Below are positions 45,462 to 55,960 of a DNA stretch of 64,000 nucleotides, piece by piece (the stretch's first letter is position 1; each line of letters starts with the position of its first letter). Position numbers and translations under genes: made by a program. This stretch comes from Piliocolobus tephrosceles (lineage: Eukaryota > Chordata > Mammalia > Primates > Cercopithecidae), in the NCBI RefSeq assembly GCF_002776525.5, contig NC_045438.1, positions 149,756,225 through 149,820,224 on the forward strand, given 5' to 3'. Below the pieces are notes generated by a model. It had not been told where the DNA came from. It did no database searches and saw nothing but the letters and a program-made list of their open reading frames with translations.

Positions 45462-47105
45462 AACTTTTGTTGTTGTTGTTTGTTGTTTTTAACAGTTAAT
45501 TTTTTAGGGTACCTTTAGGTTCACAGCAAAATTGAGAGGATGATATAGAGATTCCCTATATACCCACAACTCCTACACATGCATTGCCACCCCAAGAGCA
45601 TCCCCACAAGAGGGCACGTCTGTGGCAATTGATGAACCTATATTGACACATTTCATACAAAGTCCATAGTTCACATTAACGTTCACTCTTAGTATTGTGC
45701 ATTCTCTGAGTTTAGAAAAATACATAGTGATATGTGTCTACAGTTATAGTATCATACAGAGTATTTTCCCTGTCTTAAAAATCCTCTATCCTCCACTTAC
45801 TCATTCCTCTTCTCTACCACCCAACCCCTGGCAACCACTGATCTTTTTTACTATCTTCATAATTTTGCCTTTAAAGAAATGTCATGTAGTTGGAATCATA
45901 CAGGATGTAGCCCTTTTGGACTGGCTTCTTTCACTTAGTAAGATGCATTTAAGTTTCATGTCTGTCTTTTCATGGCTTGCTCAGTCATTTCTCTTAGCAC
46001 TAATTAATAGTTCATTTTCTGGATGTTCCACAGTTTATTTATCCATTTGCCTGCTGAAGGATATCTTGGTTGCTTTTAAGTTTTGGCAATCATGAATAAA
46101 GCTGCCATAAATATCTGCATGCAGATTTTTGGGTGAGCATAAGTTTTTAATTCCTTTGGGTAAATACCAAGGAGTGTAATTGCTGGATCATAGGGTAAGA
46201 GTATGTTTAGCTTTGTAAGAAACTGCAAAGTTTTCTTGCAAAGTGGACATGCCATTTTGCCTTCCCACCAGCAATGAACAAGAGTTCCTTTTGCTACACA
46301 TTCTGCTGAGCATTTACTGTTGTCAGTGCTCCAGATTTGGGCCATTCTAATAGATGTGTAGTAGTATGCCACTGTATTTTAATTTGCATTTCTCTAATGA
46401 TATATGATATAGAGCATCTTTTAATATTCTTATTTGCCATTTATATGTCTTCTTTGATGAAGTGTCTGCTAATTTGGCCCATATTTTCAACCAGATTGCT
46501 TGTTTTCTTCTTGTTGAATGTTTACGGTTCTTTGTATATTTTGCATTACATTTGTTTTTCTGATATGTCTTTTGCAAATACTTAATCCCAGTCCGTAGCT
46601 TGTCTTCTCATTCTCTTGACACTGTCTTTTGCAGAGCAGAAATTTTTAATTTTAATAAGCCCAGCTTATCAATTATGTTTTTATGGATCATGCTTTGGTA
46701 TTTTATCTGACATCATCATCATACATAAGGTCATCTAGGATTTTTCCTATATTTTCTTGTAGAAGTTTTATGGTTTGGTGTTTTATATTTAGGTCTATGA
46801 TCCATTTTTAATTTTTGTGATAGGTGTAAGGTCTGTGTCTAGATTATTTTTTTTTTTTTTTTTTTGGCATGTGGCTGTTCAGTAGTTCTAGCACCATTTG
46901 CTGAAAATACTATCTTTTTTCCATTATATTATCTTCACTTTTTGTTAAAGAACAGTTGATTACACTCATGTGGATCAATTTCTGTGTTTCCTATTCTGTT
47001 CCATTGATCTATTTGTCTATTCTTATCCCCATACCACACTGCCATGATTATGATAGCTTTATAGTAAGTCTTGATGTGGTTACTTTTTCCTCTTTTTCAT
47101 TACAA
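45462..47105 (-). mobile_element. Old L1 (L1M-type), antisense: 3' end and ORF2 C-terminal half
   Basis: On the minus strand this is an L1 from the palm/C-terminal part of ORF2 (right) to a 3' end with a (GTT)n-like tail (45462-45497). Landmarks on the plus strand are CCTTTAGGTTCACAGC, CCTGGCAACCACTGAT, ATGAATAAAGCTGCCATAAA, AATTGCTGGATCATAGGGTA, TTGCATTTCTCTAATGATAT and TTCTGTTCCATTGATCTATT. Minus frames 46076-46372 and 46347-46577 are ORF2 pieces in different frames, with stops between them. A T-run of about 22 lies near 46848-46865. Non-functional. Confidence 0.95.
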
Positions 47106-47889
47106 CAGTTAATTTTTGCTAAAGATCCTGGAGTGATCATAGAAGTAATGAAGTCTGTGTCATGTAAAGTCCATCATACCTTTGGGTAGTTATGGTATTT
47201 ATGGTCAAATATCAGCAGAACTATTGAAAACATCTTTTCTAGAACCATGTGGCTTCGTCCTTTCACCTTCATATCATCATAAAAATTACCACAAAATTTA
47301 GTGACTTAACCAGCAAACATTTTATTTGCTCATAATTTTATTGGTCAATATTTTAAACAAGGCTCAGCTGGGTGGTTCTTCTACTCCAGGTAATGTTGAC
47401 TGAAATCATTTCCTTGGCCACATTCAGTTGGCGAATGGATTATGCTAAAAGTCCAAGAAGTCCTCACTCACATGTCTAGTGCCCCAGTGCACCTGTATAT
47501 GCCTTTGTTTCTCTCCAAGTAACTAGCTTAAGATTACTTGCAGCATTATGGTCTCAGACAGAGAACAGTAGTAGCTCTGAAGCCACTTGCTTCCAAGAGG
47601 AAATAGTCTAAAAGGGAACTGCAAGTCCCTCAAAGCCCAGCCTCAGATATTTTGCAACAACTCTAGTTCCATGTTCTGCTGATTAAAGCCAGTTGCAGAG
47701 CCAGCTCAGATTCATGGAACAGGGAAATACACATCAGCTCTTGACGAGAGCTGCAATAAAGAACTTGTAGCCACTTTTAATCTACCACAATCATGTCTTC
47801 TAGAGACGCTGTAGCGCAGTCATGGTGCTCCTTTTGATTCCACCTCATGATTAGTAGTTATGTGGTATAGTGAGTTGTTGTAGAATTAT
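47106..47889. repeat. Possible old interspersed repeat, family unassigned
   Basis: ATTACCACAAAATTTAGTGACTTAA... with a later GGCTCAGCTGGGTGGTTCTT and TCCAAGAAGTCCTCACTCACATG resembles a common old repeat (the 'aaattaccacaaacttagtggctt' type) from about 47275 to 47560. The rest of the interval is unrecognised. Confidence 0.35.
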
Positions 47890-48300
47890 CCCACAGTGAG
47901 TTTTTACTCCTCCCCAAAAAATCTGGGTAATTTATAAAGAAAAGAGGTTCATTTGGCTCATAGTTCTGCAGGCTGTACAAGCATGGCACCAACACCTGCT
48001 CAGCCTCTGGTGAGACCTCAAGAAGTTTACAATCATGGTGGAAGGCAAAAGGGGAACAGCAGTGCCACATGGCAAGAGAGGGAGCAAGAAGGAGAGGAGG
48101 AGGTGCCAGGCTCTTTTAAACAGCCAGATCTTACATGAAGTAATAGAGTGAAAATTAACTCGTTACTGCAAGGACAGCACCAAGGCATTCATGAGAGATT
48201 CACCTCCATGATCCAAACACCTCCCACCAGGCCCCGCCTCCAACACTGGGATCACATTTCAACATAAGGTTTGGAAGGGGCAAATGTCCAAATCATATCA
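47890..48300 (-). repeat. MaLR LTR (MST-type), antisense
   Basis: Plus-strand landmarks are TGGGTAATTTATAAAGAAAA, CAATCATGGTGGAAGGCAAA, GATCCAAACACCTCCCACCA and CAAATCATATCA at the end. On the minus strand these are the TGATATGATTTGG start and polyadenylation-side end of an MST/THE1-class LTR. Opposing frames at 47858-48070 and 47953-48138 are repeat-derived. Confidence 0.93.
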
Positions 48301-49009
48301 CCCACTTGACCACGTTCTCACCAAGGATGTCACTCTTATATCTTCACGTGGCTCCACAGAAAGTGGCTCAGACAGTGGCAGATTTGTTGAATTGCCATTC
48401 CTATCACATTGCAGGAAGAAAATCCATCATTCTCTTACACGTATGCTGCTTAGAGGGTGATCTTAATTAAACTGTAGAATGTCAAACGTTAGTATGGAGG
48501 AGGAGCAGCCTATAGGGAGAGGATATGAGTCAGGTTTATCTGTCACTAAGCAGTAAGTTGGTAGCCCTTGTCTCAGAAAAGATTGTTTTGAAAAGCCAAA
48601 ACTTCATAGTATATAAAGCCACCATAATTTCTCCATCTACCAGTCAAAATCGCTCCATCCTACCTGCCTTCAAGGCACACTCCACTACTCTTGGGGCCTC
48701 ACACAACCATTTGTGAAGAGGAAGATCTGGAGAGGATGTTTCAAGTTCACATTTAGAGTCTGCAAGTCACAGGTGGTATTCCCTTAAATATCATTCCTCA
48801 GACATTCAAACCCAATTGTTTTAGAAATGAGGCAGAATATCTAAATAACAGCACTCCTTGATCTTCAAGACCCAAGATGCTGGCAGGCTCCTGCTTTTAA
48901 GACCAATGGCAAAGGAAAAGCAAACCATAATGATTTCTGAACCCTGACTCAAGAAGCTTCTGGCACATGTTCTTCCTGCCTCTACTTATGCTTTGCCTTA
49001 AATTAGAAC
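48301..49009. other. Unique DNA; may contain the rest of the unassigned repeat
   Basis: The first ~130 bases could continue the old repeat interrupted by the MST LTR. A plus frame at 48525-48716 has no domain. Confidence 0.4.
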
Positions 49010-49255
49010 CCACTTCTTTCTGGAAGCCTTCTATGGCTCCTACCAGGTGAGCTGCACCTCCTTTTCTATCAGCCTGTATTTGTGCCCATCAAAGCCTCTA
49101 ATACACTTACTGTAATTACCCATGTACATACCTGTCTCCTTCATTAGATATCCTCCTCCAAAATAAGAACCCCACTTTACCCACCCTTGAATCCCCAGTC
49201 CTTGGCCCACTGTCTAGCACAGGTCAGCTGTGCAATGTTTCTTGGATTCATGAGC
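49010..49255 (+). repeat. L2 LINE 3' end, sense
   Basis: TCTGGAAGCCTTCTATGGCT, TAATACACTTACTGTAATTA, CTGTCTCCTTCATTAGATAT, AATCCCCAGTCCTTGGCCCA, CTGTCTAGCACAGGTCAGCT follow the L2 3'-end order. The stop-free region on the opposite strand gives the shadow frames at 49214-49461. Confidence 0.82.
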
Positions 49256-49428
49256 ATCTTTCAGCAGCAGCATCCCATTAGCTCTTGACTGCAGCCTTGT
49301 GAAGGAAGTGGAGAAGCCGACACCGAGTGGCTCAGGGACTTGTTTCGTGGCTGAACCATGACCAGAGATCCTGACCTGTGACCCAATGATCTTTTCTCTA
49401 TGCTGCAAAATCTAGTTTCCATCCTGCA

Positions 49429-49504
49429 TTTTGCTTTGTCTTCTGTGCCATTAAAATACAAAGCACTTTTGCTTTGTCTTCTGTGCCATTAAAATACAAA
49501 GCAC
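49429..49504. repeat. Exact 38-bp tandem duplication (two copies)
   Basis: The unit starts TTTTGCTTTGTCTTCTGTGC and ends TACAAAGCAC. Copies occupy 49429-49466 and 49467-49504 and are identical base for base. With no divergence, the duplication is recent on the genome's timescale or has been homogenised. Confidence 0.98.
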
Positions 49505-49690
49505 AGGACTTGCAGCATCACAGAAAGTTGGAGCTGAAAAGGGCCCTAGGGACTGTGCTGCCACAGTCCAATCCCAGCATTTTATGCAAAGGAAACCAAT
49601 CCTGGAGAAAGGTGACTTGTGGCAGATCTTGGCCTAGAACTCAGGCCTATTGGTGCCTCTCCATTTTCCTACCTCTGGCAGAAAGGTACA
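49505..49690 (+). repeat. MIR-superfamily SINE fragment
   Basis: AGAAAGTTGGAGCTGAAAAG, GGCCCTAGGGACTG, AAGGAAACCAATCCTGGAG and GGCCTAGAACTCAGGCC follow the type of MIR-related SINE that reads 'tagagctggaagggacctta ... gaaactgaggc'. Diverged. Confidence 0.55.
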
Positions 49691-52600
49691 ACAGTATGAT
49701 ACAGGATTGATAAATGTATCTTTTATACCAGATTTGAGCCTCCATCCCAGCCCTATTAATGGAATGCAAACAAGTGAATTCAAAAAAAAGAACATGATTT
49801 TCCATTCATGTTTCCATTCTGCTTGCACATGCCACAAATGGAGACCATTTGGTGGGGGCTGAAGAGGTGAGAATAGATCCACGACATGCAGTTCTGCATC
49901 GCCGCTCAGCAGGGTTGTCAGTAATATCTTACTTAACATACTGTCACAGAATTTTCCTTCAGTGTCACCTCGGTCGCTACTGTAACACTCCATAAGAAAT
50001 AATGCCATCTGTTAAAATACACAAGGCAGGGAAACGCAGCTGCTGTCATCGCACAAAGATGGAATTAGCCAACACTAAGCAATTACTTTCCTTTTAAATT
50101 TCACAATTAAAATTTTAGTCTTGCTTTATTTGTATCACAAAAGTCACCACAACACTGTGCCTGTTGAAGTAACAACACCACTCTCTTGATGAAAACATAG
50201 AGGAGGAGGAGTTTAGTTGAGGATAATGGTAATTGTTACTCTGTTGCCTTTTTCATAAATTTTTTTAAATTCCATTGGGCGGTGTTAATTATAGGTAGCA
50301 GTACTAAGAATAATGGATTTGCTTATAGCATTCACATTTTGGATCTCCTAGTACTCAATTAAAGAAGAAAAAAAAACCCCTCACAAAGTGAAGTTGCTAG
50401 CTGATGGAATGATCATTATGCTGCATATCCAAAATCTTTTTTTTCTCTCTCTCTCCTTGGTAGTAGAAGATTTAATGGAGAAGGAAAGGACTCAGGTCCT
50501 AAAGAGACAGGTTTCTAATTTGAACAGAAATGAAATCCTGCCTCTCAGCTTTTATTTCATTCATTGGAAGGGAGCAGATTGCTGGCTAAATAACAGAAGG
50601 GTGGACCTATTCAGAGCTTAACTGCTTCAAAAAGCTGTAAGAGATCAACAATTGCATTGGCCATACTCCATTATGAGGGTGTCAGCAAGCTGGTGTTTCT
50701 CTCTTTGATGCATTTTTTAAGCATGGGAATTATGTACTAAATTTTCTGGGAGGAGAGAGATAGGCAAAACCTGTCTTAACTGTTTTTCTGATGGGCAAAG
50801 TTCTCTTATGCGATAGAACAAAATCAATGGCTTTAATAAAGGGTTAAACTGCCAGCTTTTCCCCAACTTCTGATGTGTTTATGAATATAAATCATTTGAT
50901 GAGACCATATGGCAATGACGCCATGAGTGTGGAAATACCTAAATGTTTGTTACTTGGGTCTTTTTAGACAGGAAGACTTAAATATCCACTCTTCTTATGG
51001 TGTCTTTAATAACTCCTTAACTTTCAGCAGTGTCCATGTAAAATATCGTATTTGCTTTTAACAACCTTCCATAGTTGTCTGGTTTATAGATAGAATGGTT
51101 TATGTACCAGTTCATAGATAGAATGGCTTTCAAACTACATGGTAAAAACACTTAGATCCACCTTAGGATAAGTTCATTCTAAACTCCGCAGTGCAGAAAA
51201 AAAGCCTTCCTAAAAAAAACTACTTAATAAGTAGCATGTACTTGGCACTTTAGTAACACAACTTTCAAAATTAGTTATTTTTTAAATCTGTATACAGCTT
51301 GACTTCCCAAACACTGAAAATTCCTTCAGGACTGATACTATACCTTATCTTTTTGGTTGCCCCATCAGATACAGCAGTGTCATCAGTAAGGCAGGCTCAA
51401 CTTTTGTGGACTAATTAGCTTCAGACATTAAAACCTGAGATGTTCCCATTTTGGAATTATATGTGTTAGTCATTAGATATCTCAGCTGGGATAGGGCAGG
51501 AGGAAGATAGCTAACAAAATTATTCTCACAAACAAAATCTTGGCAAGTTCATTACTCACACACATGGATTTTGCCTGGATCTACTGACCAGAATCTTGAT
51601 GAATACAATGATGTCTGATATATGGAGGAAACTTGATTTTATCACAGACCGTAAGACTCTTGAGGTCCTCAAATACAAAGGGCCATATTTAGAAATAAAT
51701 TTGCAATCTGTGAATATAATTCACAATCAAGTCTCTTAAAGTCACAAAATAGCAATGAGGACATCTCTGATTACTAATTGAATCAGGCACTTCCAGTACT
51801 TCGGTGAAGAGCAACCAGACAGAGGAAGCCCCTAGGCCATGCTTGTCTGCATTTTACACCATAAGACACATGTCCAGACAGTCTTCGGTTCTTAAAGATG
51901 CTGTTTCTCTTTGTGGAATGATTTATAAAAAAGGAAAAATGATGTGCTAGGCATTATACCACTCTTTTCAACTGTAGTAATACATCCAGTTTAACAAGAA
52001 AACATGTGTTACTAATGACCTCCTTTGTGTCTCACCTGGCTAGGGAGAGATCTAAAGCCAGTTTTCAATTGAGCTCCTGTATTATATTACCCCTTCTTTT
52101 CTGAGCTAAGCTTAAAAGAATGTACAGCAATGATGAAAATACATAGTTAAGAGACGAAAAAGAAGGCAAAGATTATTTTTCCCCATGCAATGTACAAGGA
52201 ATCTTATGGGTCTCAGAGAGGAAAACATATATACAATCTGTTCAAACCACCCAATTTCTCATTCAAGTCCCCACTTACCCATCGCTTACTGGTTCTTCAT
52301 TTTTTCACAATCCCTTGACTTTCCTACCTTCATCCTGTTGTTCTCTTTTGGGTCCCGCAGACTCAATATATATCCACACCAAGACTCAAGTTCTCACATA
52401 CATTTAGCATAATCATTTCACAAAACATATGAATATTGCTCAAAGTAGCACATAGGGAAAAAACATATGCAAACCTTTTTCCCCTCGATTAAAAGCAATA
52501 ATTGGGGATAAACCTCTAAGTGTGAATGAAATGAAATAAAATCTTTAGATTTCCTCAACTGTCATTGCTAATTTTTTTTATTCCAACTATTTTATCTAAG

Positions 52601-53330
52601 AATGGGTAGTTTCCTGTAAGTTAAAAAGGAGAAAAGAATGAGCTTTAAGGTGGGTGGAAGGGACTCAAGATGAGTTTTAATTCTGCCTCTGTACCCAGAT
52701 GTGGTATGAAGTGGCAAATAAGAAACAACTTACGCCAGCTGAAGACTGTAGTGTTCGCTGGAGTCTCACCTACCCACACACGTGCATGTGCCAGATGGTT
52801 CCATGGCAGTCAGGAGGTTTGAAGTGAAGCAATCTCTTCATCTGCAGCTGGAATACCCAGGATTGCCCAGTTAAATAAGATGCTCATTCATTCAGATGCA
52901 CCCCAAATAAATAGATTACATCTCATAAAACATGAGGTTTCTCTTTCTTCAAGTTCCTAAGAAAATTCAAACCTGGTGAACATTTTCACCACATCCCAGC
53001 CAAATCACTTTCAGTACCAAATTTAGTTATATGCCTCTAGATATGCATATGATAATTTCTCTATATAACTCAATATTTGTATAGCTTCTCAGGTTAGATT
53101 TGAAAAGAAGATCAAGTGTTTGCCCCACATTATCTCATTTACAGGAGAGCAGCCAGTTTATCACAATCTATGTGAAGGTTTTCAAAATTTCTAATCTACA
53201 ATCAATGCTCTAGCAGGTTCTCCGTGGTTAAGCAATCCCCTCCAATTTTATCTGAATTTCACTTACTCTAAAAATGTACTGGGTTTTATGGTGTGCACAT
53301 AATAATCACACCATATTTATGTAATGTTTT
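49691..53330. other. Long repeat-poor stretch; possible conserved block at 49990-50900
   Basis: I find no gene. A 124-codon minus frame (49634-50008) is anonymous and overlapped by a plus frame. A weak L2-like patch may lie near 51300-51410. Imperfect direct repeats of ATAGATAGAATGG occur near 51088 and 51115. 49990-50900 has clustered TTAATTAT/CAATTAC-type words and no recognisable repeat. Confidence 0.4.
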
Positions 53331-53407
53331 AAATTTATTATTGAATGATGTAGCCACTGAAAACTGAGTCATTCAATAAGAAATTTAAATTTCAGCCACT
53401 GAAAACT
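53331..53407. repeat. Quasi-palindrome with embedded direct repeats
   Basis: AAATTTATTATTGAATGA at 53331-53348 pairs with TCATTCAATAAGAAATTT at 53369-53386 (17 of 18 positions), around a 20-base loop. The 14-mer AGCCACTGAAAACT occurs in the loop (53352-53365) and again just outside the stem (53394-53407). Confidence 0.95.
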
Positions 53408-54343
53408 CCTAATTATCCATGCAGGCCCATTTATTTAACCTGAGATTCCGGAAAGGATACAAAACAAGGCAACAACTTAATTCACGCATGAATCTGCCCA
53501 ATTAATTTTCCCATTTGTATAAGATATGGGGTATCTTGCAACTTAGGTAAACAAACAAGATTGTCACCCTAAAAACAGAGTATAAAAATGGAATGTGGAT
53601 GATGGAGAGCTTCCAAGTCTTCTGGTCCCACCTATACGTTATTCATTTAACAGTATGAGAATGAGTTAACAAGGATACATGCAGAGTTCCCAGGGTAAAT
53701 AATTTCCATTTCTGTCACTGCCTAGAAACCATCCTTAGGTACCTCCTAAATATTCATGCCTAGGGAAATAGGCAATAAAGTGAATTAAGGAAATCATCTC
53801 TCACCCCGGATCTCCTTCTAAAGAAGAAAGCATGAGGAGAAAGAGAAAACATGGTGAGAAGAAAGAGGAAAAGAAAAAGAGTTTTTTCATAATTTGCTTC
53901 TTTATCTTTCTTTGAAGCCTTCTATCTGGCCTTTATGGAATTAAGCTTGGCCCATGGTAAAGTTTTGCACATCATAATATTGATGCTCATTGAAAGCATA
54001 AAGCTTCAAGGAGTTTTTGAAGGCAGACTCCTGAGAAGAAGAGCTCCATACAATTAAGCATGCTACCTAGCCAAACCCTTCTGCAAAAAATAAATAAATA
54101 AATCATAATTTAAATTATCAGCGTGTTTATGCCCCACTGTGCATATCAAGGAGAAGATCACTAAAATATCCCATTAAAATATATAATTTGTGCCATAACA
54201 TGCACTGAGACATACTAACTACAAGTCAAGCAATACTTTGGCCAAAGTATACATGCCAAATTCTCAGATTGTTCCTGCGTAGAATTGCACAAATTCATTA
54301 CAGTTTAGACAACCAAAAGAAAAGGACTTTTCTCCTTACCCTT
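53408..54343. other. Unique DNA with a short (AAAT)n run
   Basis: A (TAAA)n tract lies at about 54087-54104. No gene is seen. Confidence 0.4.
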
Positions 54344-54731
54344 TGTATACACTGAATTGTGTCCTCATCTCCCAATTTATATTTTGAAGTCCTAACCTCC
54401 AATGTGATTGTGTTTGGAGATAAGACCTTTAGGAGGTAACTGAGGTTAAATAAGGTCATAAGGAAGGGGCCCCAATCCCATAGGATTAGTGTTCTTGTAA
54501 GAAGAGAAAGAGATATGAGATAGATCCATCTCTCTCTCTCTCTCTCCCCCCCACCCCAACCCTGAGTGTGCACAGAGAAGAGAAGCCACATGAAAACAAA
54601 GGGAGAAGGCAATTATCTACAAGCCAGAAAGAGATGCCTCATGAAGAATCAACCCTGACAGCACCTTGATATTGAACTTCTAGCCTCCCAGTCTGTGACA
54701 TTTTGTTATGGCAGCCCAAGCAGACTGATAG
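54344..54731 (+). repeat. MaLR-type LTR, sense, with (CT)n insertion
   Basis: It starts TGTATACACTGAATTGTGTC and ends AAGCAGACTGATAG. Landmarks are TTTGAAGTCCTAACCTCCAA, TTTGGAGATAAGACCTTTAG, TAAGGTCATAAGGAAGGGGC, CCATAGGATTAGTGTTCTTG and TTTTGTTATGGCAGCCCAAG. A (CT)n microsatellite at about 54529-54548 has grown inside it. The 104-codon minus frame at 54298-54612 is a shadow of the repeat. Confidence 0.92.
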
Positions 54732-54844
54732 ATCCTTGTTATATTAGACTTAAATTTTGTAAAAGGACTAATATAAGTTTTTTAAACAGAAGCCATCAGC
54801 CTTCATCAGATTTATAAAAGAAAAATAAGAAACCAGCTGCTTGA

Positions 54845-55628
54845 ATATGCTAAACTCTGGTCTCAGCATTGGGGATACAGTCATGAACAAGGATGCAGTC
54901 ATGAACAAAACAGAAAATGACCAGCTGTCATACAGACTGCATTCTAGTGAGAAACATAAATAATAACTGTGCAAACCAATAAATTAATAAAGTAACTTTG
55001 GTTAGCAGTAGTGTCATGAGAGTAATAAAGTAAGGCAATGTGATAGAGCGTGATGAAGAAGGGAGCCAGGTGATGGGAGGTCTCTATAGAAAGCTAGCAT
55101 CTGAGCTAAGGCATGAACGAAGAAATGAAACCTGCCATAGCTATGAGGAAAAGATCACTCTGGGCAGAGGAAAAATCAAGGGCAATGACTCTGAGGCAGG
55201 CACAAGCTTTCTGAAGATCAAAGAGTGCATGAGTATCACTGGAGAGTAGTGTGCGAGAGAGGGAATCACCAGCAAGAGATCAGGGAGGTAGGAAGGGGTC
55301 ACACTATGTAAGGACAAAGGAAAGAATTAGGAACTCATCATCAAATACAAAGCATTGGAAGTTACCAGAGGGTTACAAAAAGCGGGGAGATGACATGATA
55401 GGATTTATATTTTTAAACAACACTGTGGCTACTAGAAGATAAATGATAAGGAAGGTAACCGTGTATGCCAGGAGACCAGCTAGGTGACAATTGTAATAGA
55501 TGAGGTGAAAGTGATGATGGCATGGCCCTAAGGTGGGTAGATATGGCAGTTGATTTGGTGTAACAGATCCAGGTTATATATTTTGGAGGTAGAGCCAATA
55601 AGCATTCTGATGGCTATAAAAGCTGAGC
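54845..55628 (-). repeat. L2 LINE 3' region, antisense, about 0.8 kb
   Basis: Plus-strand landmarks, antisense to L2: GCATTGGGGATACAG, ACTGCATTCTAGTGAGAAAC, GGCAATGACTCTGAGGCAGG, GGGAGATGACATGATAGG, AACACTGTGGCTACTAGAAG and TATATTTTGGAGGTAGAGCC. It is a long but heavily diverged copy with no intact ORF. It contains an 18-base tandem duplication at 54873-54908. Plus frames 55040-55249 and 55251-55442 are antisense to L2 and not genes. Confidence 0.93.
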
Positions 55629-55777
55629 CAAAAAAAAAAAGGGAAAGGAATCAAGAATTAACTTTTTATGTTCTAGGTTTAAGAGACAAAGCAGATAGTA
55701 ATTGACTTACATGTCTTAATTGTGTATCTCCACAACATAATGCTTGGCTCAGAGAGGGCATTTGGTCGATATTTCTG

Positions 55778-55960
55778 AAAGGAATGGAGGAGAGAAGGGA
55801 AGGGGAGGGGAGGGGAGGGGAGGGGAGGGAAAAGTGGGATAGGGTAAGGGAGGAGAGGGATAGAAGAAGGAAGAAAGGGAGGGAGGAAGAGGGGGGTAGG
55901 AAGGGAGGAAGGAAGGAAGGAAGGAGGGAGGGAGGGAGGGAAGGAAGGAAAGAAGAAAGG
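55778..55960. repeat. 183-base polypurine tract with (GGGGA)n core
   Basis: The plus strand is almost purely A and G, passing from AGGGGAGGGG units (55801-55829) to GGAA/GGGA units. The core has six runs of at least three G separated by single A, which fits the G-quadruplex pattern. The mirror-like purine tract could also form a triplex. The apparent frames here (55666-55989, 55749-55967, 55784-56005) are low-complexity artefacts. Confidence 0.98.

Noticed and set aside
46076..46577. Minus frames of 98 and 76 codons
   Set aside because: L1 ORF2 C-terminal remnants in an antisense old L1.
49429..49504. CRISPR-like repeat
   Set aside because: Only two abutting copies without spacers, in a primate genome; a simple tandem duplication.
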